A stretch of 64,000 nt of DNA from an uncultured Oscillospiraceae bacterium. Its GTDB lineage: Bacteria; Bacillota; Clostridia; Oscillospirales; Acutalibacteraceae. The translations under genes were made by a program, and so were the position numbers. The stretch covers positions 1 through 64,000 of the forward strand of contig CAJUNQ010000094.1 in assembly GCA_910587835.1 (NCBI GenBank). The letters run 5' to 3'. Numbering within the stretch: position 1 is the first letter of the stretch; each line of letters opens with the position of its first letter. Below, in pieces: positions 15,975 through 23,681 of the stretch. Below the pieces are notes generated by a model. The model was not told the origin of the DNA. It saw only the letters and a list, made by a program, of their open reading frames with translations, and ran no database searches.

Positions 15975-17153
15975 TTGCGCTTTCAGGAAATCAAGGAACA
16001 GGAACAGCAATACATCATGCACACCTATGGCCGTGTGGACGTATCGCTGGTAAAGGGAGAGAATGCCCGGGCCTGGGACGCCCAAGGAAAAGAGTACATT
16101 GACTTTACCTCTGGCATTGGCGTCAACTGTTTGGGCTACAGCGACCCTCAGTGGTCTGCTGCTGTAGCCCGGCAGGCCCAGACCATTCAACATATCTGCA
16201 ACTATTATTATTCCCCGGAAAATACCGCGCTGGCCCAGGAGCTCTGTGAGGCTGCGGGTATGGCGCAGGCCTTTTTTTGCAACTCCGGGGCAGAGGCCAA
16301 TGAATGCGCGGTCAAAATTGCCCGCAAATATGGGGAGCCCCGGGGCGCGTATAGAATTGTCACTCTGACGAACTCTTTTCACGGCCGCACACTTACAACG
16401 CTGGCAGCTACCGGCCAGGAGGTTTTTCATAAGGATTTCCTGCCGTTGACGGAGGGATTTCTCTACGCCGAGGCCGGGGACCTGACGGGAATCGAGAAGC
16501 TGCTGGACAGCTCTGTCTGCGGAGTGCTGATGGAAACGGTTCAGGGCGAGGGCGGCGTGGTGCCTATGGAGCCGGATTTTGTCCGGGGCCTGCGCAGTCT
16601 CTGTGATAAAAAGAATGTGCTGCTGATGATGGACGAGGTCCAGACCGGCGTGGGCCGGACCGGCTGCTTCTACAGCTATCAGGGCATGGGTGTGCAGCCG
16701 GATGTGGTCACCAGCGCCAAGGGGCTGGCAGGAGGATTGCCCATCGGCGCCTGTCTGGTAGGGGAGAAGCTGCGGAATATTCTCAAGCCCGGGCAGCAGG
16801 GCTCTACCTTTGGGGGCAATCCGGTGGTGTGCGCCGGGGCCAGAGAGGTGGTCCGGCGGGTCAGCCAACCTGATTTTCTCAGGAAGGTTACGGAAAAAGC
16901 CGCATATTTCCGTCAGCGTTTGGAGGCTCTGCCTCAGGTGGAGTTTATTCGGGGACAAGGGCTTATGCTGGGCATTCAGCTGAAAACCGGCAATGCCCAT
17001 GATGTATTGATACAGTGTGCGGAGCAGGGACTGCTGGTGCTTACCGCCAAGGAGCTGGTCCGGTTTTTACCGCCGTTGACCATCACCCAGGAGGAGATCG
17101 ATCAGGGGCTGGCCATATTCGCAAAAGTATTGCAGGAGGTCAACGAAAAATGA
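15975..17153 (+). CDS. argD: Acetylornithine aminotransferase
   Basis: 392 residues, class-III PLP aminotransferase. It converts N-acetylglutamate semialdehyde to N-acetylornithine, and may also act on succinyl-diaminopimelate. Motifs: FTSGIGVNCLGY, FCNSGAEANE, LLMMDEVQTGVGRTG with the PLP Asp, and TSAKGLAGGLPIG with the PLP-binding Lys. Start is TTG 15975, seven bases after a GGGGGG site; the product then begins RFQEIKEQEQQYIMHTYGR like other ArgD proteins. Overlaps argF by four bases. Confidence 0.93.
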   Translation: MRFQEIKEQEQQYIMHTYGRVDVSLVKGENARAWDAQGKEYIDFTSGIGVNCLGYSDPQWSAAVARQAQTIQHICNYYYSPENTALAQELCEAAGMAQAFFCNSGAEANECAVKIARKYGEPRGAYRIVTLTNSFHGRTLTTLAATGQEVFHKDFLPLTEGFLYAEAGDLTGIEKLLDSSVCGVLMETVQGEGGVVPMEPDFVRGLRSLCDKKNVLLMMDEVQTGVGRTGCFYSYQGMGVQPDVVTSAKGLAGGLPIGACLVGEKLRNILKPGQQGSTFGGNPVVCAGAREVVRRVSQPDFLRKVTEKAAYFRQRLEALPQVEFIRGQGLMLGIQLKTGNAHDVLIQCAEQGLLVLTAKELVRFLPPLTITQEEIDQGLAIFAKVLQEVNEK

Positions 17154-18052
17154 AGCATCTGTTAAAGCTGTTGGACATGACTGGCGAGGAGATCATTGAG
17201 GTGCTGAACCTGGCCGATCAGCTGAAATATGAGACCAAGCACGGCATTGAGCACCACCATCTCAAGGGCAAATGTCTGGGCATGATTTTTGAGAAGTCAT
17301 CTACCCGCACCCGGGTCTCCTTTGAGGTGGGCATCAACCAGTTGGGCGGCTATGCGGTGGTGCTGGGGGCCCAGGGCTCCCAGATCGGCCGGGGCGAACC
17401 AGTACAGGATACCGCCCGGGTGCTGTCCCGGTATGTGGACGGCATCATGATCCGTACCTTTGCGCAGCAGGAGGTGGAGGACCTGGCCAAGTTCGGCAGT
17501 GTGCCGGTGATCAATGGCCTGACAGACTTCTGTCACCCCTGCCAGGTCCTGGCTGACCTGATGACAGTCCGGGAATTCAAGGGCTCGCTGGAAGGGCTGA
17601 AGCTGTGCTTTATCGGTGATGGGAATAATATGATGAACTCCCTGATTGTTGGAGGGCTGAAGGTGGGCATGACAGTTGCGGTTGCCTGCCCGGAGGGCTA
17701 CCGTCCGCCCCAAGAGATACTGGACTTTGCCGCCCAGTATGATTGCTTCGAGCTGACAGACGACCCAATGCAGGCCGTGAAGGATGCGGATGTTGTCATT
17801 ACGGATGTATGGACCTCGATGGGCCAGGAGGAGGAGCGGAAGAAGCGGGAGGAGGCTTTTGCAGGCTACTGTATTAACAGTAAGCTGATGGCACAGGCCA
17901 AGCCTGACGCAATGGTTCAACACTGTCTGCCTGCCCACCGGGGCGAGGAGATTACAGAAGAAGTGTTTGAGGCACACGCCGCCTACATTTTTGAGGAGGC
18001 GGAAAACCGCCTTCACGCTCAAAAGGCTGTTATGGTCAAGACAATGGCCTGA
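17150..18052 (+). CDS. argF: Ornithine carbamoyltransferase
   Basis: 300 residues. Makes citrulline from ornithine and carbamoyl phosphate. The carbamoyl-phosphate site FEKSSTRTRVSF and the ornithine-side loop HCLPAHRGEEITEEVFE are both intact. Start ATG 17150 has AGGAGGT nine bases upstream and overlaps the argD stop (ATGA); a longer frame from 17015 lies inside argD and is rejected. Last gene of the cluster, ended by a long hairpin terminator. Confidence 0.97.
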   Translation: MKHLLKLLDMTGEEIIEVLNLADQLKYETKHGIEHHHLKGKCLGMIFEKSSTRTRVSFEVGINQLGGYAVVLGAQGSQIGRGEPVQDTARVLSRYVDGIMIRTFAQQEVEDLAKFGSVPVINGLTDFCHPCQVLADLMTVREFKGSLEGLKLCFIGDGNNMMNSLIVGGLKVGMTVAVACPEGYRPPQEILDFAAQYDCFELTDDPMQAVKDADVVITDVWTSMGQEEERKKREEAFAGYCINSKLMAQAKPDAMVQHCLPAHRGEEITEEVFEAHAAYIFEEAENRLHAQKAVMVKTMA

Positions 18053-18073
18053 CTAACTGAAAGCTCCTGAGAC

Positions 18074-18131
18074 AAAACTGCCTGTTGACTGGGAAAATTT
18101 TAGGTTTCCCTATAGTCAACAGGCAGTTTTA
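18074..18131. terminator. Bidirectional terminator between argF and ytvI
   Basis: AAAACTGCCTGTTGACT pairs with AGTCAACAGGCAGTTTT, with a second GGGAAA/TTTCCC stem inside. One of the longest hairpins in the window. It serves the converging argF and ytvI transcripts. Confidence 0.92.
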
Positions 18132-18162
18132 TTGGGACATGTTCAAGACACAATATTTGATT

Positions 18163-19245
18163 CTACTGAGACAGCCTGTCGCTGGCTCCAATAGTGGGCA
18201 GAATGCCTGCGCTTCGCAGAAGAGAATAGAGCATAAAGAAACCAACGGTATAAACGAGCACCCATAAGCTTCCAGCAGCCAGGGAGAAATAAACAGCCGC
18301 CAGCATGGCCAAAGGGTGGACCTGAATGGTGGAAGCCACCAGTTTGGGCTCAATGACCTGCCGGACGCAGGTCATAACCAGCCAGCCAATCAAAAGGCCA
18401 AGTCCCCGGCCATATTCTCCCAGCAGCAGTTGATATACAGCTAATGGGCCGAATACGATGCCTGGTCCCAGTACGGGCAGCACGTCTGCCACACAGGTAA
18501 TCACTGCGGTAATCAGAGGAAAGGGCAGTTTCAGGATAGACAAAACCACAAACGCCTCACAAAAGCTGATAAAATAAATCAGCGCATAGGAGAGCACATA
18601 CCGCCGGCCGGTTCCTGTGGAGGTTTTTGCCGCCGATTTCAGCAAGCTCAAGCCTTTGCGGCTGAACAATTTCATCGCCCAGTCGCGGAGCGCCTCAAAG
18701 TCCCGGGCAATAAAGAATGCAGCAAAGGTAGTGACCAGCAGCATAGTCACTACAGTGGGCAGTGAAGTGAGCAGGCCCAGAATCTTGCCCATGGCTGTAA
18801 AAACCAAGCCCGCGCTCTCCTTCAGAAAATCTGTCAGCTGCTGTTGATTCTGCTCCCAAAAGCTTCCGTCCCATTTTTGAAAAAATGCGCTGATCTTCTG
18901 AAAAAAAGCCCGCACCGGAGGCGAAAACTCCGGGAAGCCCCCTTGAGCCGCCCGGAGTAAAAAGCTGGTGATTTCTCCCACAGCATAGCAGCCCAGCAGC
19001 GCCAACGCTGTAAAAAGCAGCAACAATGCAAGCACTGTTACCATGCCGGAGGCAACAGGATGGGGGAGGGCGAGCTTACTCTCCGCAAAACGGATTACGG
19101 GCTGCAGAGCCGCCGCAGTCAGCAACCCCAAGAGAAAGGGGAGAGTGTAGAGAAATGTAAACTTCCATAACAGAAAGACCACAGTATATCCAGTCCAGAA
19201 CAGCCCCAGTGGAATCAGGCGTTTCCAAGCGCTCCATTGAAACAT
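18163..19245 (-). CDS. ytvI: AI-2E transporter superfamily protein, YtvI-type sporulation membrane protein
   Basis: 360 residues with about seven to eight hydrophobic segments. The layout (two N-terminal helices, a soluble segment with FFQKISAFFQKWDGSFW, then a helix-rich half with DVLPVLGPGIVFGPLAVYQ) is that of the UPF0118/AI-2E family; the detailed pattern resembles YtvI, an integral membrane protein of sporulation in Bacillus and Clostridia. Its molecular role is not settled. GGAGGG lies six bases before the ATG. An XRE regulator lies 72 bases upstream on the same strand and may be co-transcribed. Family call good; the YtvI assignment is less sure. Confidence 0.8.
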   Translation of the reverse strand: MFQWSAWKRLIPLGLFWTGYTVVFLLWKFTFLYTLPFLLGLLTAAALQPVIRFAESKLALPHPVASGMVTVLALLLLFTALALLGCYAVGEITSFLLRAAQGGFPEFSPPVRAFFQKISAFFQKWDGSFWEQNQQQLTDFLKESAGLVFTAMGKILGLLTSLPTVVTMLLVTTFAAFFIARDFEALRDWAMKLFSRKGLSLLKSAAKTSTGTGRRYVLSYALIYFISFCEAFVVLSILKLPFPLITAVITCVADVLPVLGPGIVFGPLAVYQLLLGEYGRGLGLLIGWLVMTCVRQVIEPKLVASTIQVHPLAMLAAVYFSLAAGSLWVLVYTVGFFMLYSLLRSAGILPTIGASDRLSQ

Positions 19246-19317
19246 GGTTTCCCTCCAAGCATGGCTTTGCTTTTAATATGTGGACCTGAAGGGAAAATAT
19301 GCGTGAAAGGATGCGCC

Positions 19318-19617
19318 TTAAATACCTGGCCGAATCTCAGATTTGCGGAGCACCGTTTCCCGCTCCTTGCCATCCAGACCAGTCAGCAGCCACATGACAG
19401 AGACGCCCAGAATGTCCGACAGAGCCAAAAGCTCCATATCGGTGACATAACGGATCTGCCCCTCCAGCTTGGACAGGCCTGAGGCGTTCAGGTCCACGCC
19501 GCGAACCTGCAGCTGGGCCAGAAGCTCTTTTTGCTTCATATTCTGGTTCTTCCGGGCCGATTCCACCCTGGCCCCGATGAGATTCTTTGTTCCCAAGGGT
19601 TGTCCTCTCAGCCTCAT
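19318..19617 (-). CDS. XRE family DNA-binding regulator
   Basis: 99 residues. A helix-turn-helix of the Cro/CI type is visible from about 13 to 70: ARVESARKNQNMKQKELLAQL as helices 1-2 and LNASGLSKLEGQIRYVTDME as recognition and following helices. The rest is a short tail (LLTGLDGKERETVLRK). It has no obvious ligand domain. GGGAGG precedes the ATG by 7-8 bases. Promoter at 19678-19706. Possible targets are itself, ytvI or the divergent pncB, but no operator is seen clearly. Confidence 0.88.
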   Translation of the reverse strand: MRLRGQPLGTKNLIGARVESARKNQNMKQKELLAQLQVRGVDLNASGLSKLEGQIRYVTDMELLALSDILGVSVMWLLTGLDGKERETVLRKSEIRPGI

Positions 19618-19677
19618 AGATCCGAGCCTCCCTCAAATAAAATTAAGATATTTATTATATCTTCTCCTTAAGTTTAC

Positions 19678-19706
19678 ATTATAGAGGAAGACTGATAAAA
19701 AAGCAA
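19678..19706 (-). promoter_or_regulatory. Probable promoter for the XRE regulator
   Basis: Reverse strand TTGCTT (19701-19706), 17-base spacer, TATAAT (19678-19683). A second TATAAT (19654-19659) lies closer to the gene but has no -35. Confidence 0.5.
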
Positions 19707-19775
19707 GCTTTTTTAAAAAATAATTTGGTGTAGTTCTCAAATAGCAAAATAAAGCTGTACTTTTTTGGCTGAGAC

Positions 19776-19784
19776 TGGTATAAT
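19776..19784 (+). promoter_or_regulatory. Extended -10 promoter for pncB
   Basis: TGGTATAAT is an extended -10 (TGn before TATAAT at 19779-19784). The -35 at 17 bases (TGTACT) is weak. The element lies inside the longest possible pncB frame, which supports the later start at 19882 and a leader of about 90 bases. Confidence 0.6.
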
Positions 19785-19881
19785 GAACGGGACAGTCCCC
19801 AAAGGCCTTTCTAGAGGTGGTTTCACGGATGTGATTCGCAGAAACGGCCACAATAATTCGGGTGTCAAAGGAGCGATTTTT

Positions 19882-21336
19882 TTGAACGGTAGGTTTTCTG
19901 AGCGGGGCTTGACCATGCTCACCGATTTTTATGAGCTGACCATGGCCAACGGCTATTTGCTGGGTGGTTTTAAGGACACCATCTGCTATTTTGATATGTT
20001 TTTCCGAAAGGTTCCTGACAATGGGGGCTTTGCCATTATGGCCGGTGTGGAACAGCTGGTAGAGTACCTCAGCAGCCTGCGCTTTACAGAGGAGGACATT
20101 GCCTATCTGGAAGGGCGGAAGATTTTTTGCCCTGAGTTCTTGGAATATCTGCGAAATTTCCGGTTCACCTGTGATGTGTGGGCCATTCCAGAGGGCACGC
20201 CTATTTTTCCCGGCGAACCCATTGTAACTGTGCGCGGCCCGGTGATTCAGACCCAGTTTGTAGAGACTATGGTTCTCCTTTGCATCAACCATCAAAGCCT
20301 GATTGCCACCAAGTCAAACCGTATTGCCCGGGCCGCCCAGGGTCGGGCTGTTATGGAGTTCGGCTCCCGCCGGGCCCAGGGCTTTGACGGCGCGGTCTAT
20401 GGGGCCAGAGCCGCTTATATCGGCGGCTGCGCTGGCACTGCCTGCACAGTCAGCGACCAGCTTTTTGGTGTGCCTGCGCTGGGTACTATGGCACACAGTT
20501 GGGTTCAGCTTTTCAACAGTGAATATGAGGCCTTCAAGGCCTATGCGGAGGCTTACCCTAGCAACTGTATGCTTTTGGTAGACACCTACAATGTATTGAA
20601 ATCCGGTGTGCCAAACGCCATTAAGGTCTTCAACGAGGTGCTGGTTCCCAACGGATACCGGCCGGCGGGCATCCGTATTGATAGCGGCGACATCACCTAC
20701 CTCTCCCGCAAAGCCCGGAAACTGCTGGACGACGCGGGTTTTGAGGACTGCAAAATATGCGCTTCCAATTCCTTGGACGAGCATATTATCCGGGACATGC
20801 TGGCTCAAGGGGCAAAGGTAGACTCCTTTGGCGTAGGCGAGCGGCTGATCACTTCCTCGTCCGAGCCGGTTTTCGGGGGCGTTTACAAGCTGGTTGGAGT
20901 AGAGAATGCCGACGGCACGGTTACGCCAAAAATCAAGATCAGCGAAAACGTTGCCAAAATCACCACCCCGGGCTTCAAAAGTGTATGGCGGCTGTTTGAC
21001 AAGGAGACCGACAAGGCCATTGCCGATGTGGTGGCCATGCATGACGAGGTGATTGACGAGGAAAAGCCCTATGTTCTTTTTGACCCCAACCATACCTGGA
21101 AGCGTAAGACTGTGGAAAACTTCCATGCCGTGCCCCTGCTGACACAGATTTTCAAGGCTGGTGAGTGTGTGTACACCCCTCGGGCGCTGAACGCCATCAA
21201 GGCTTACTGTGCCGCCCAGGTAGACTCCCTTTGGGAGGAGGTCATCCGGTTTGAAAATCCTCACAACTACTATGTGGACCTGTCTCAAAAGCTGTGGGAT
21301 GAAAAAAACCGGATGCTCTCTGAAAAAAACTATTGA
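19882..21336 (+). CDS. pncB: Nicotinate phosphoribosyltransferase
   Basis: 484 residues. Joins nicotinate to PRPP to make nicotinate mononucleotide in NAD salvage. LTMLTDFYELTMANGYLL at the start, EFGSRRAQGFDGAVYGARAAYIGG, and the SGD in IRIDSGDITYLS are the family blocks; a phosphohistidine region is likely in GTMAHSWVQ. Start placed at TTG 19882 because AAAGGAG lies eight bases upstream and the promoter lies within the longer frame (19765). The TGA stop is embedded in the -35 box of the RNase P RNA promoter. Confidence 0.94.
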   Translation: MNGRFSERGLTMLTDFYELTMANGYLLGGFKDTICYFDMFFRKVPDNGGFAIMAGVEQLVEYLSSLRFTEEDIAYLEGRKIFCPEFLEYLRNFRFTCDVWAIPEGTPIFPGEPIVTVRGPVIQTQFVETMVLLCINHQSLIATKSNRIARAAQGRAVMEFGSRRAQGFDGAVYGARAAYIGGCAGTACTVSDQLFGVPALGTMAHSWVQLFNSEYEAFKAYAEAYPSNCMLLVDTYNVLKSGVPNAIKVFNEVLVPNGYRPAGIRIDSGDITYLSRKARKLLDDAGFEDCKICASNSLDEHIIRDMLAQGAKVDSFGVGERLITSSSEPVFGGVYKLVGVENADGTVTPKIKISENVAKITTPGFKSVWRLFDKETDKAIADVVAMHDEVIDEEKPYVLFDPNHTWKRKTVENFHAVPLLTQIFKAGECVYTPRALNAIKAYCAAQVDSLWEEVIRFENPHNYYVDLSQKLWDEKNRMLSEKNY

Positions 21337-21360
21337 CAGAGACCGTCTATATCCTATAAA
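21333..21360 (+). promoter_or_regulatory. Promoter for rnpB
   Basis: TTGACA (21333-21338), 16-base spacer, TATAAA (21355-21360). The pncB stop codon TGA is part of the -35 hexamer, so the two genes are packed without a gap. Confidence 0.8.
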
Positions 21361-21369
21361 ATGAAGCAT

Positions 21370-21726
21370 GTGAGCAAGCCGGGCAGTTGCGGGCGCGAGG
21401 CGAAAGCGCGCGTCTGAGGAAAGTCCGAGCTCCACAGGGCAAGGATAACGGCTAACCGCCGCCGGGGGCGACCCCAGGGAAAGTGCAACAGAGATATACC
21501 GCTGAAATCAGCCGTCAGGCCAGTTTCAGTAAGGGTGGAAAGGCGAGGTAAGAGCTCACCGGCGCGTGGGAGACCACGCGGCCCTGTAAACCCTATCCGG
21601 AGCAACACCGTGGAGGAACATTCAGCGCGGCCCGCGCGTTCCGTGGAGGTGGCGTGAGCCTGCTGGCAACGGCAGGCCAAGATAGATGACTGCTCAAGAC
21701 AGAACTCGGCTTACAGACTTGGTCAC
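21370..21726 (+). ncRNA. rnpB: RNase P RNA, bacterial class A
   Basis: The catalytic RNA that trims tRNA 5' ends. Hallmarks: GAGGAAAGTCCGAGCTCC (CR-I/P4 5' half), GGATAACGGCTAA, CCCTATCCGGAGCAA, and the 3' part AAGATAGATGACTGCTCAAG followed by ACAGAACTCGGCTTA (P4 3' half and CR-V). The outer P1 helix pairs GTGA-CAAG (from 21370) with CTTG-TCAC (to 21726). Ends are set by P1 and could shift by a few bases. About 357 bases, normal for class A. Confidence 0.96.
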
Positions 21727-21730
21727 AGTG

Positions 21731-21759
21731 AAAGGGGCGCCTGCAAGCGCTCCTTTTTG
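21731..21759 (+). terminator. Terminator of rnpB
   Basis: AAAGGGGCGC pairs with GCGCTCCTTT (one G-U) around a 6-base loop, followed by TTTTT. It lies three bases from the end of the converging GNAT gene. Confidence 0.85.
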
Positions 21760-21761
21760 CT

Positions 21762-22184
21762 TTATTGATCCAGTTCATACTCCCGATAGTTGGCGTTCTG
21801 CCGGCAGAAAAAGCCCATGCTGTCCCAGAACGCATTGCCGGGCCCATTATCGGCCAAAGCAACCAGTGCCGCCCGATGAATCCCCTGGTCCCTCAAGGCG
21901 TCGACCGCATGGCGGACCAGCTCCTGTCCCAGCCCATGCCGGCGGTAAGCCTCAGCTACCGCCAGATGATAGATATAACCCCGGCGACCGTCATGCCCTG
22001 CCAGGACTGTGCCAATCAAACGCCCCTCACTTTCAGCGGTAAAGCAGGTCTCCGGGTTGCGGCGAAGATATCTCTCAAATCCTTCCTGAGAGTCGTCTGC
22101 AGCGGTTAATCCCAGTCCGGAGGAACTCTCCCATAGGGTGACAGCTTGCTTGTAATCGCTTGCTTTCATCAGTCTGATTAGCAT
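21762..22184 (-). CDS. GNAT family N-acetyltransferase
   Basis: 140 residues. The acetyl-CoA motif A is visible as YHLAVAEAYRRHGLGQELVRHAVDALRDQG with the R-x-x-G-x-G/A loop, followed by the strand ALVALADNGPGNAFWDSMGF. It resembles the YpeA/YpeA-like single-domain acetyltransferases. Acceptor unknown. AGGAGG eight bases before the ATG. Own promoter at 22229-22257; single gene, convergent with rnpB. Confidence 0.92.
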   Translation of the reverse strand: MLIRLMKASDYKQAVTLWESSSGLGLTAADDSQEGFERYLRRNPETCFTAESEGRLIGTVLAGHDGRRGYIYHLAVAEAYRRHGLGQELVRHAVDALRDQGIHRAALVALADNGPGNAFWDSMGFFCRQNANYREYELDQ

Positions 22185-22228
22185 GTTGCAGCCTCCTGGT
22201 AATGAATAAAAATTAAAATTTTAGAATA

Positions 22229-22257
22229 AATATACCAGTTTTTAGCCCGACTGTCAA
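22229..22257 (-). promoter_or_regulatory. Promoter for the GNAT gene
   Basis: Reverse strand TTGACA (22252-22257), 17-base spacer, TATATT (22229-22234). Confidence 0.75.
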
Positions 22258-22405
22258 GCAATCGGCATCAAATAAAAAGAATGCGCGATTTTTTCTCAAA
22301 ATACATAGTAAAACTCGGTGGAGACTCATAAAATATTGTCTGAATTTATTATGTAAAAGGCTGGCATCCAGTTTAACAGGACTGGGTACAAAATGATTCC
22401 GCTAC

Positions 22406-22434
22406 TTGCGTGCCGAGCTGCTTTGCGGTATAAT
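22406..22434 (+). promoter_or_regulatory. Promoter for the ComEC-like MBL gene
   Basis: TTGCGT (22406-22411), 17-base spacer, TATAAT (22429-22434). The T of TATAAT also belongs to the ATG of the longest frame, which rules that frame out as the real start. Confidence 0.65.
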
Positions 22435-22459
22435 GAAACTGGCAAGGCTGGTGATATCC

Positions 22460-23371
22460 TTGAGACAGACAAAGCCCCGTTTTCTTTCCGGCAGACTGTT
22501 GGGCGTAATCCTTGCGGCGCTTCTGGTGTTCTCCTGCACACCGGCAGGCAACGCCATGTGGAAATATCTGGGGACTGCCTCCGGCTTCGGTGACTGGGGC
22601 CAGGAACCGCCTCAACTGGAAATACACCTGATTTATGTAGGAAAGGCTGACGCGATTTTGATCAAAAGCCAGGGTCAAGCCGCTTTGTTAGACGCCGGAC
22701 AGGCTGTGTCAGCAGGAGAGGTTATTGACTATCTCTACCGGCACGATGTGGAAAGACTGGATTATCTCATCATGTCCCACCCGGACCGGGACCATATTGG
22801 GGGAATGCCCCAGATCTTGCAGGAGCTGCCAGTGGCAGAGCTTTTGCAGCCGCCGCTCTCTCCCGCCCTTCAGCCCGAGTCGCAGGAGTTTTCTGACTTA
22901 CTGGCTGGTCTGGAAGAGCTTTCCGTGCCGCAGACCCAGTGGTGGATGGGGGAGAGCATCTATTTAGGCGGCGCATGTCTCACTGCCATCGGCCCTGTTA
23001 CGCAATATGACAGTACCAACAACGCCTCTTTGGTATTGCGGCTCACCTATGGCGATTTTACCGCGCTGTTCTGCGGAGATATGGAATATGAGGCAGAGCA
23101 GGGGCTGATTCTCAGCGGGCAGAATCTCAAGGCTGATTGGCTGAAGGTGGGCCATCATGGCAGCAGCACCTCCAGCAGCCTGCGTTTTCTTTGGGAGGTA
23201 TCGCCCCAATACGCTGCTATTTCCGTAGGGCCGGACAGAAATGACCTCCCCCGGGAGGATGTACTGTCCCGTTTAGAGGAGGCAGGCGCAAAAATCTACC
23301 GCACCGATGTAGACGGCGATATTCTTTTCGCCTATGACGGGAAGAATTTGACAGTTAAAACAGAAAAATAA
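22460..23371 (+). CDS. ComEC/Rec2-related MBL-fold hydrolase, exported
   Basis: 303 residues. N-terminal hydrophobic segment LLGVILAALLVFSC looks like a signal peptide, possibly a lipoprotein with Cys as anchor. The metallo-beta-lactamase core has the HPDRDHIGG metal motif, FCGDME and GHHGSS, as in the C-terminal nuclease-like domain of ComEC, but without the ComEC membrane part. Likely an extracytoplasmic nuclease or phosphodiesterase. Start set at TTG 22460; GTG 22451 is possible. The usual ATG (22433) lies in the promoter. The DUF3006 gene follows after 15 bases. Confidence 0.85.
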   Translation: MRQTKPRFLSGRLLGVILAALLVFSCTPAGNAMWKYLGTASGFGDWGQEPPQLEIHLIYVGKADAILIKSQGQAALLDAGQAVSAGEVIDYLYRHDVERLDYLIMSHPDRDHIGGMPQILQELPVAELLQPPLSPALQPESQEFSDLLAGLEELSVPQTQWWMGESIYLGGACLTAIGPVTQYDSTNNASLVLRLTYGDFTALFCGDMEYEAEQGLILSGQNLKADWLKVGHHGSSTSSSLRFLWEVSPQYAAISVGPDRNDLPREDVLSRLEEAGAKIYRTDVDGDILFAYDGKNLTVKTEK

Positions 23372-23386
23372 AGGAGGAATTAGCCG

Positions 23387-23611
23387 GTGAAGCAGTTAAT
23401 TATTGACCGGTTTGAGGGGAAGTTCGCCATTTGTGAGGACAAGGAGCAGAAGTATTTTGCGATTGAGGTAGAAGAACTGCCCCAGGGGGCCGCAGAGGGC
23501 AGTGTGCTGGAAATTACCAACGAGGGAGAATTGCAGCTGAATCAGGAAGAGACCCAGGCCCGGCGGGAGCGCATTGCTGCCAAACAGCGCAAAGCCTTTA
23601 ACAGGACATAA
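23387..23611 (+). CDS. DUF3006 domain protein
   Basis: 74 residues: LIIDRFEGKFAICED at the start and a highly charged C-terminus (ETQARRERIAAKQRKAFNRT). This is the short DUF3006 fold that often sits next to ComEC-like MBL proteins in Firmicutes, sometimes fused to them. Function unknown; it may bind or regulate the partner. GTG start with AAGGAGG six to seven bases upstream. A bidirectional terminator follows directly. Confidence 0.9.
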   Translation: MKQLIIDRFEGKFAICEDKEQKYFAIEVEELPQGAAEGSVLEITNEGELQLNQEETQARRERIAAKQRKAFNRT

Positions 23612-23612
23612 G

Positions 23613-23649
23613 AAAAAGCTGACGTGGAGAAGACCACGCCAGCTTTTTC
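23613..23649. terminator. Bidirectional terminator
   Basis: AAAAAGCTGACGTGG pairs with CCACGCCAGCTTTTT (one mismatch). Serves the DUF3006 gene and the converging rodA gene. Confidence 0.9.
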
Positions 23650-23681
23650 TCCATAAAGCAATAGGGACAGAGGGGGCGGCA

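Noticed and set aside
19765..19881. Longer pncB N-terminus
   Set aside because: The extended -10 promoter lies inside it, and the ribosome site fits the TTG at 19882.
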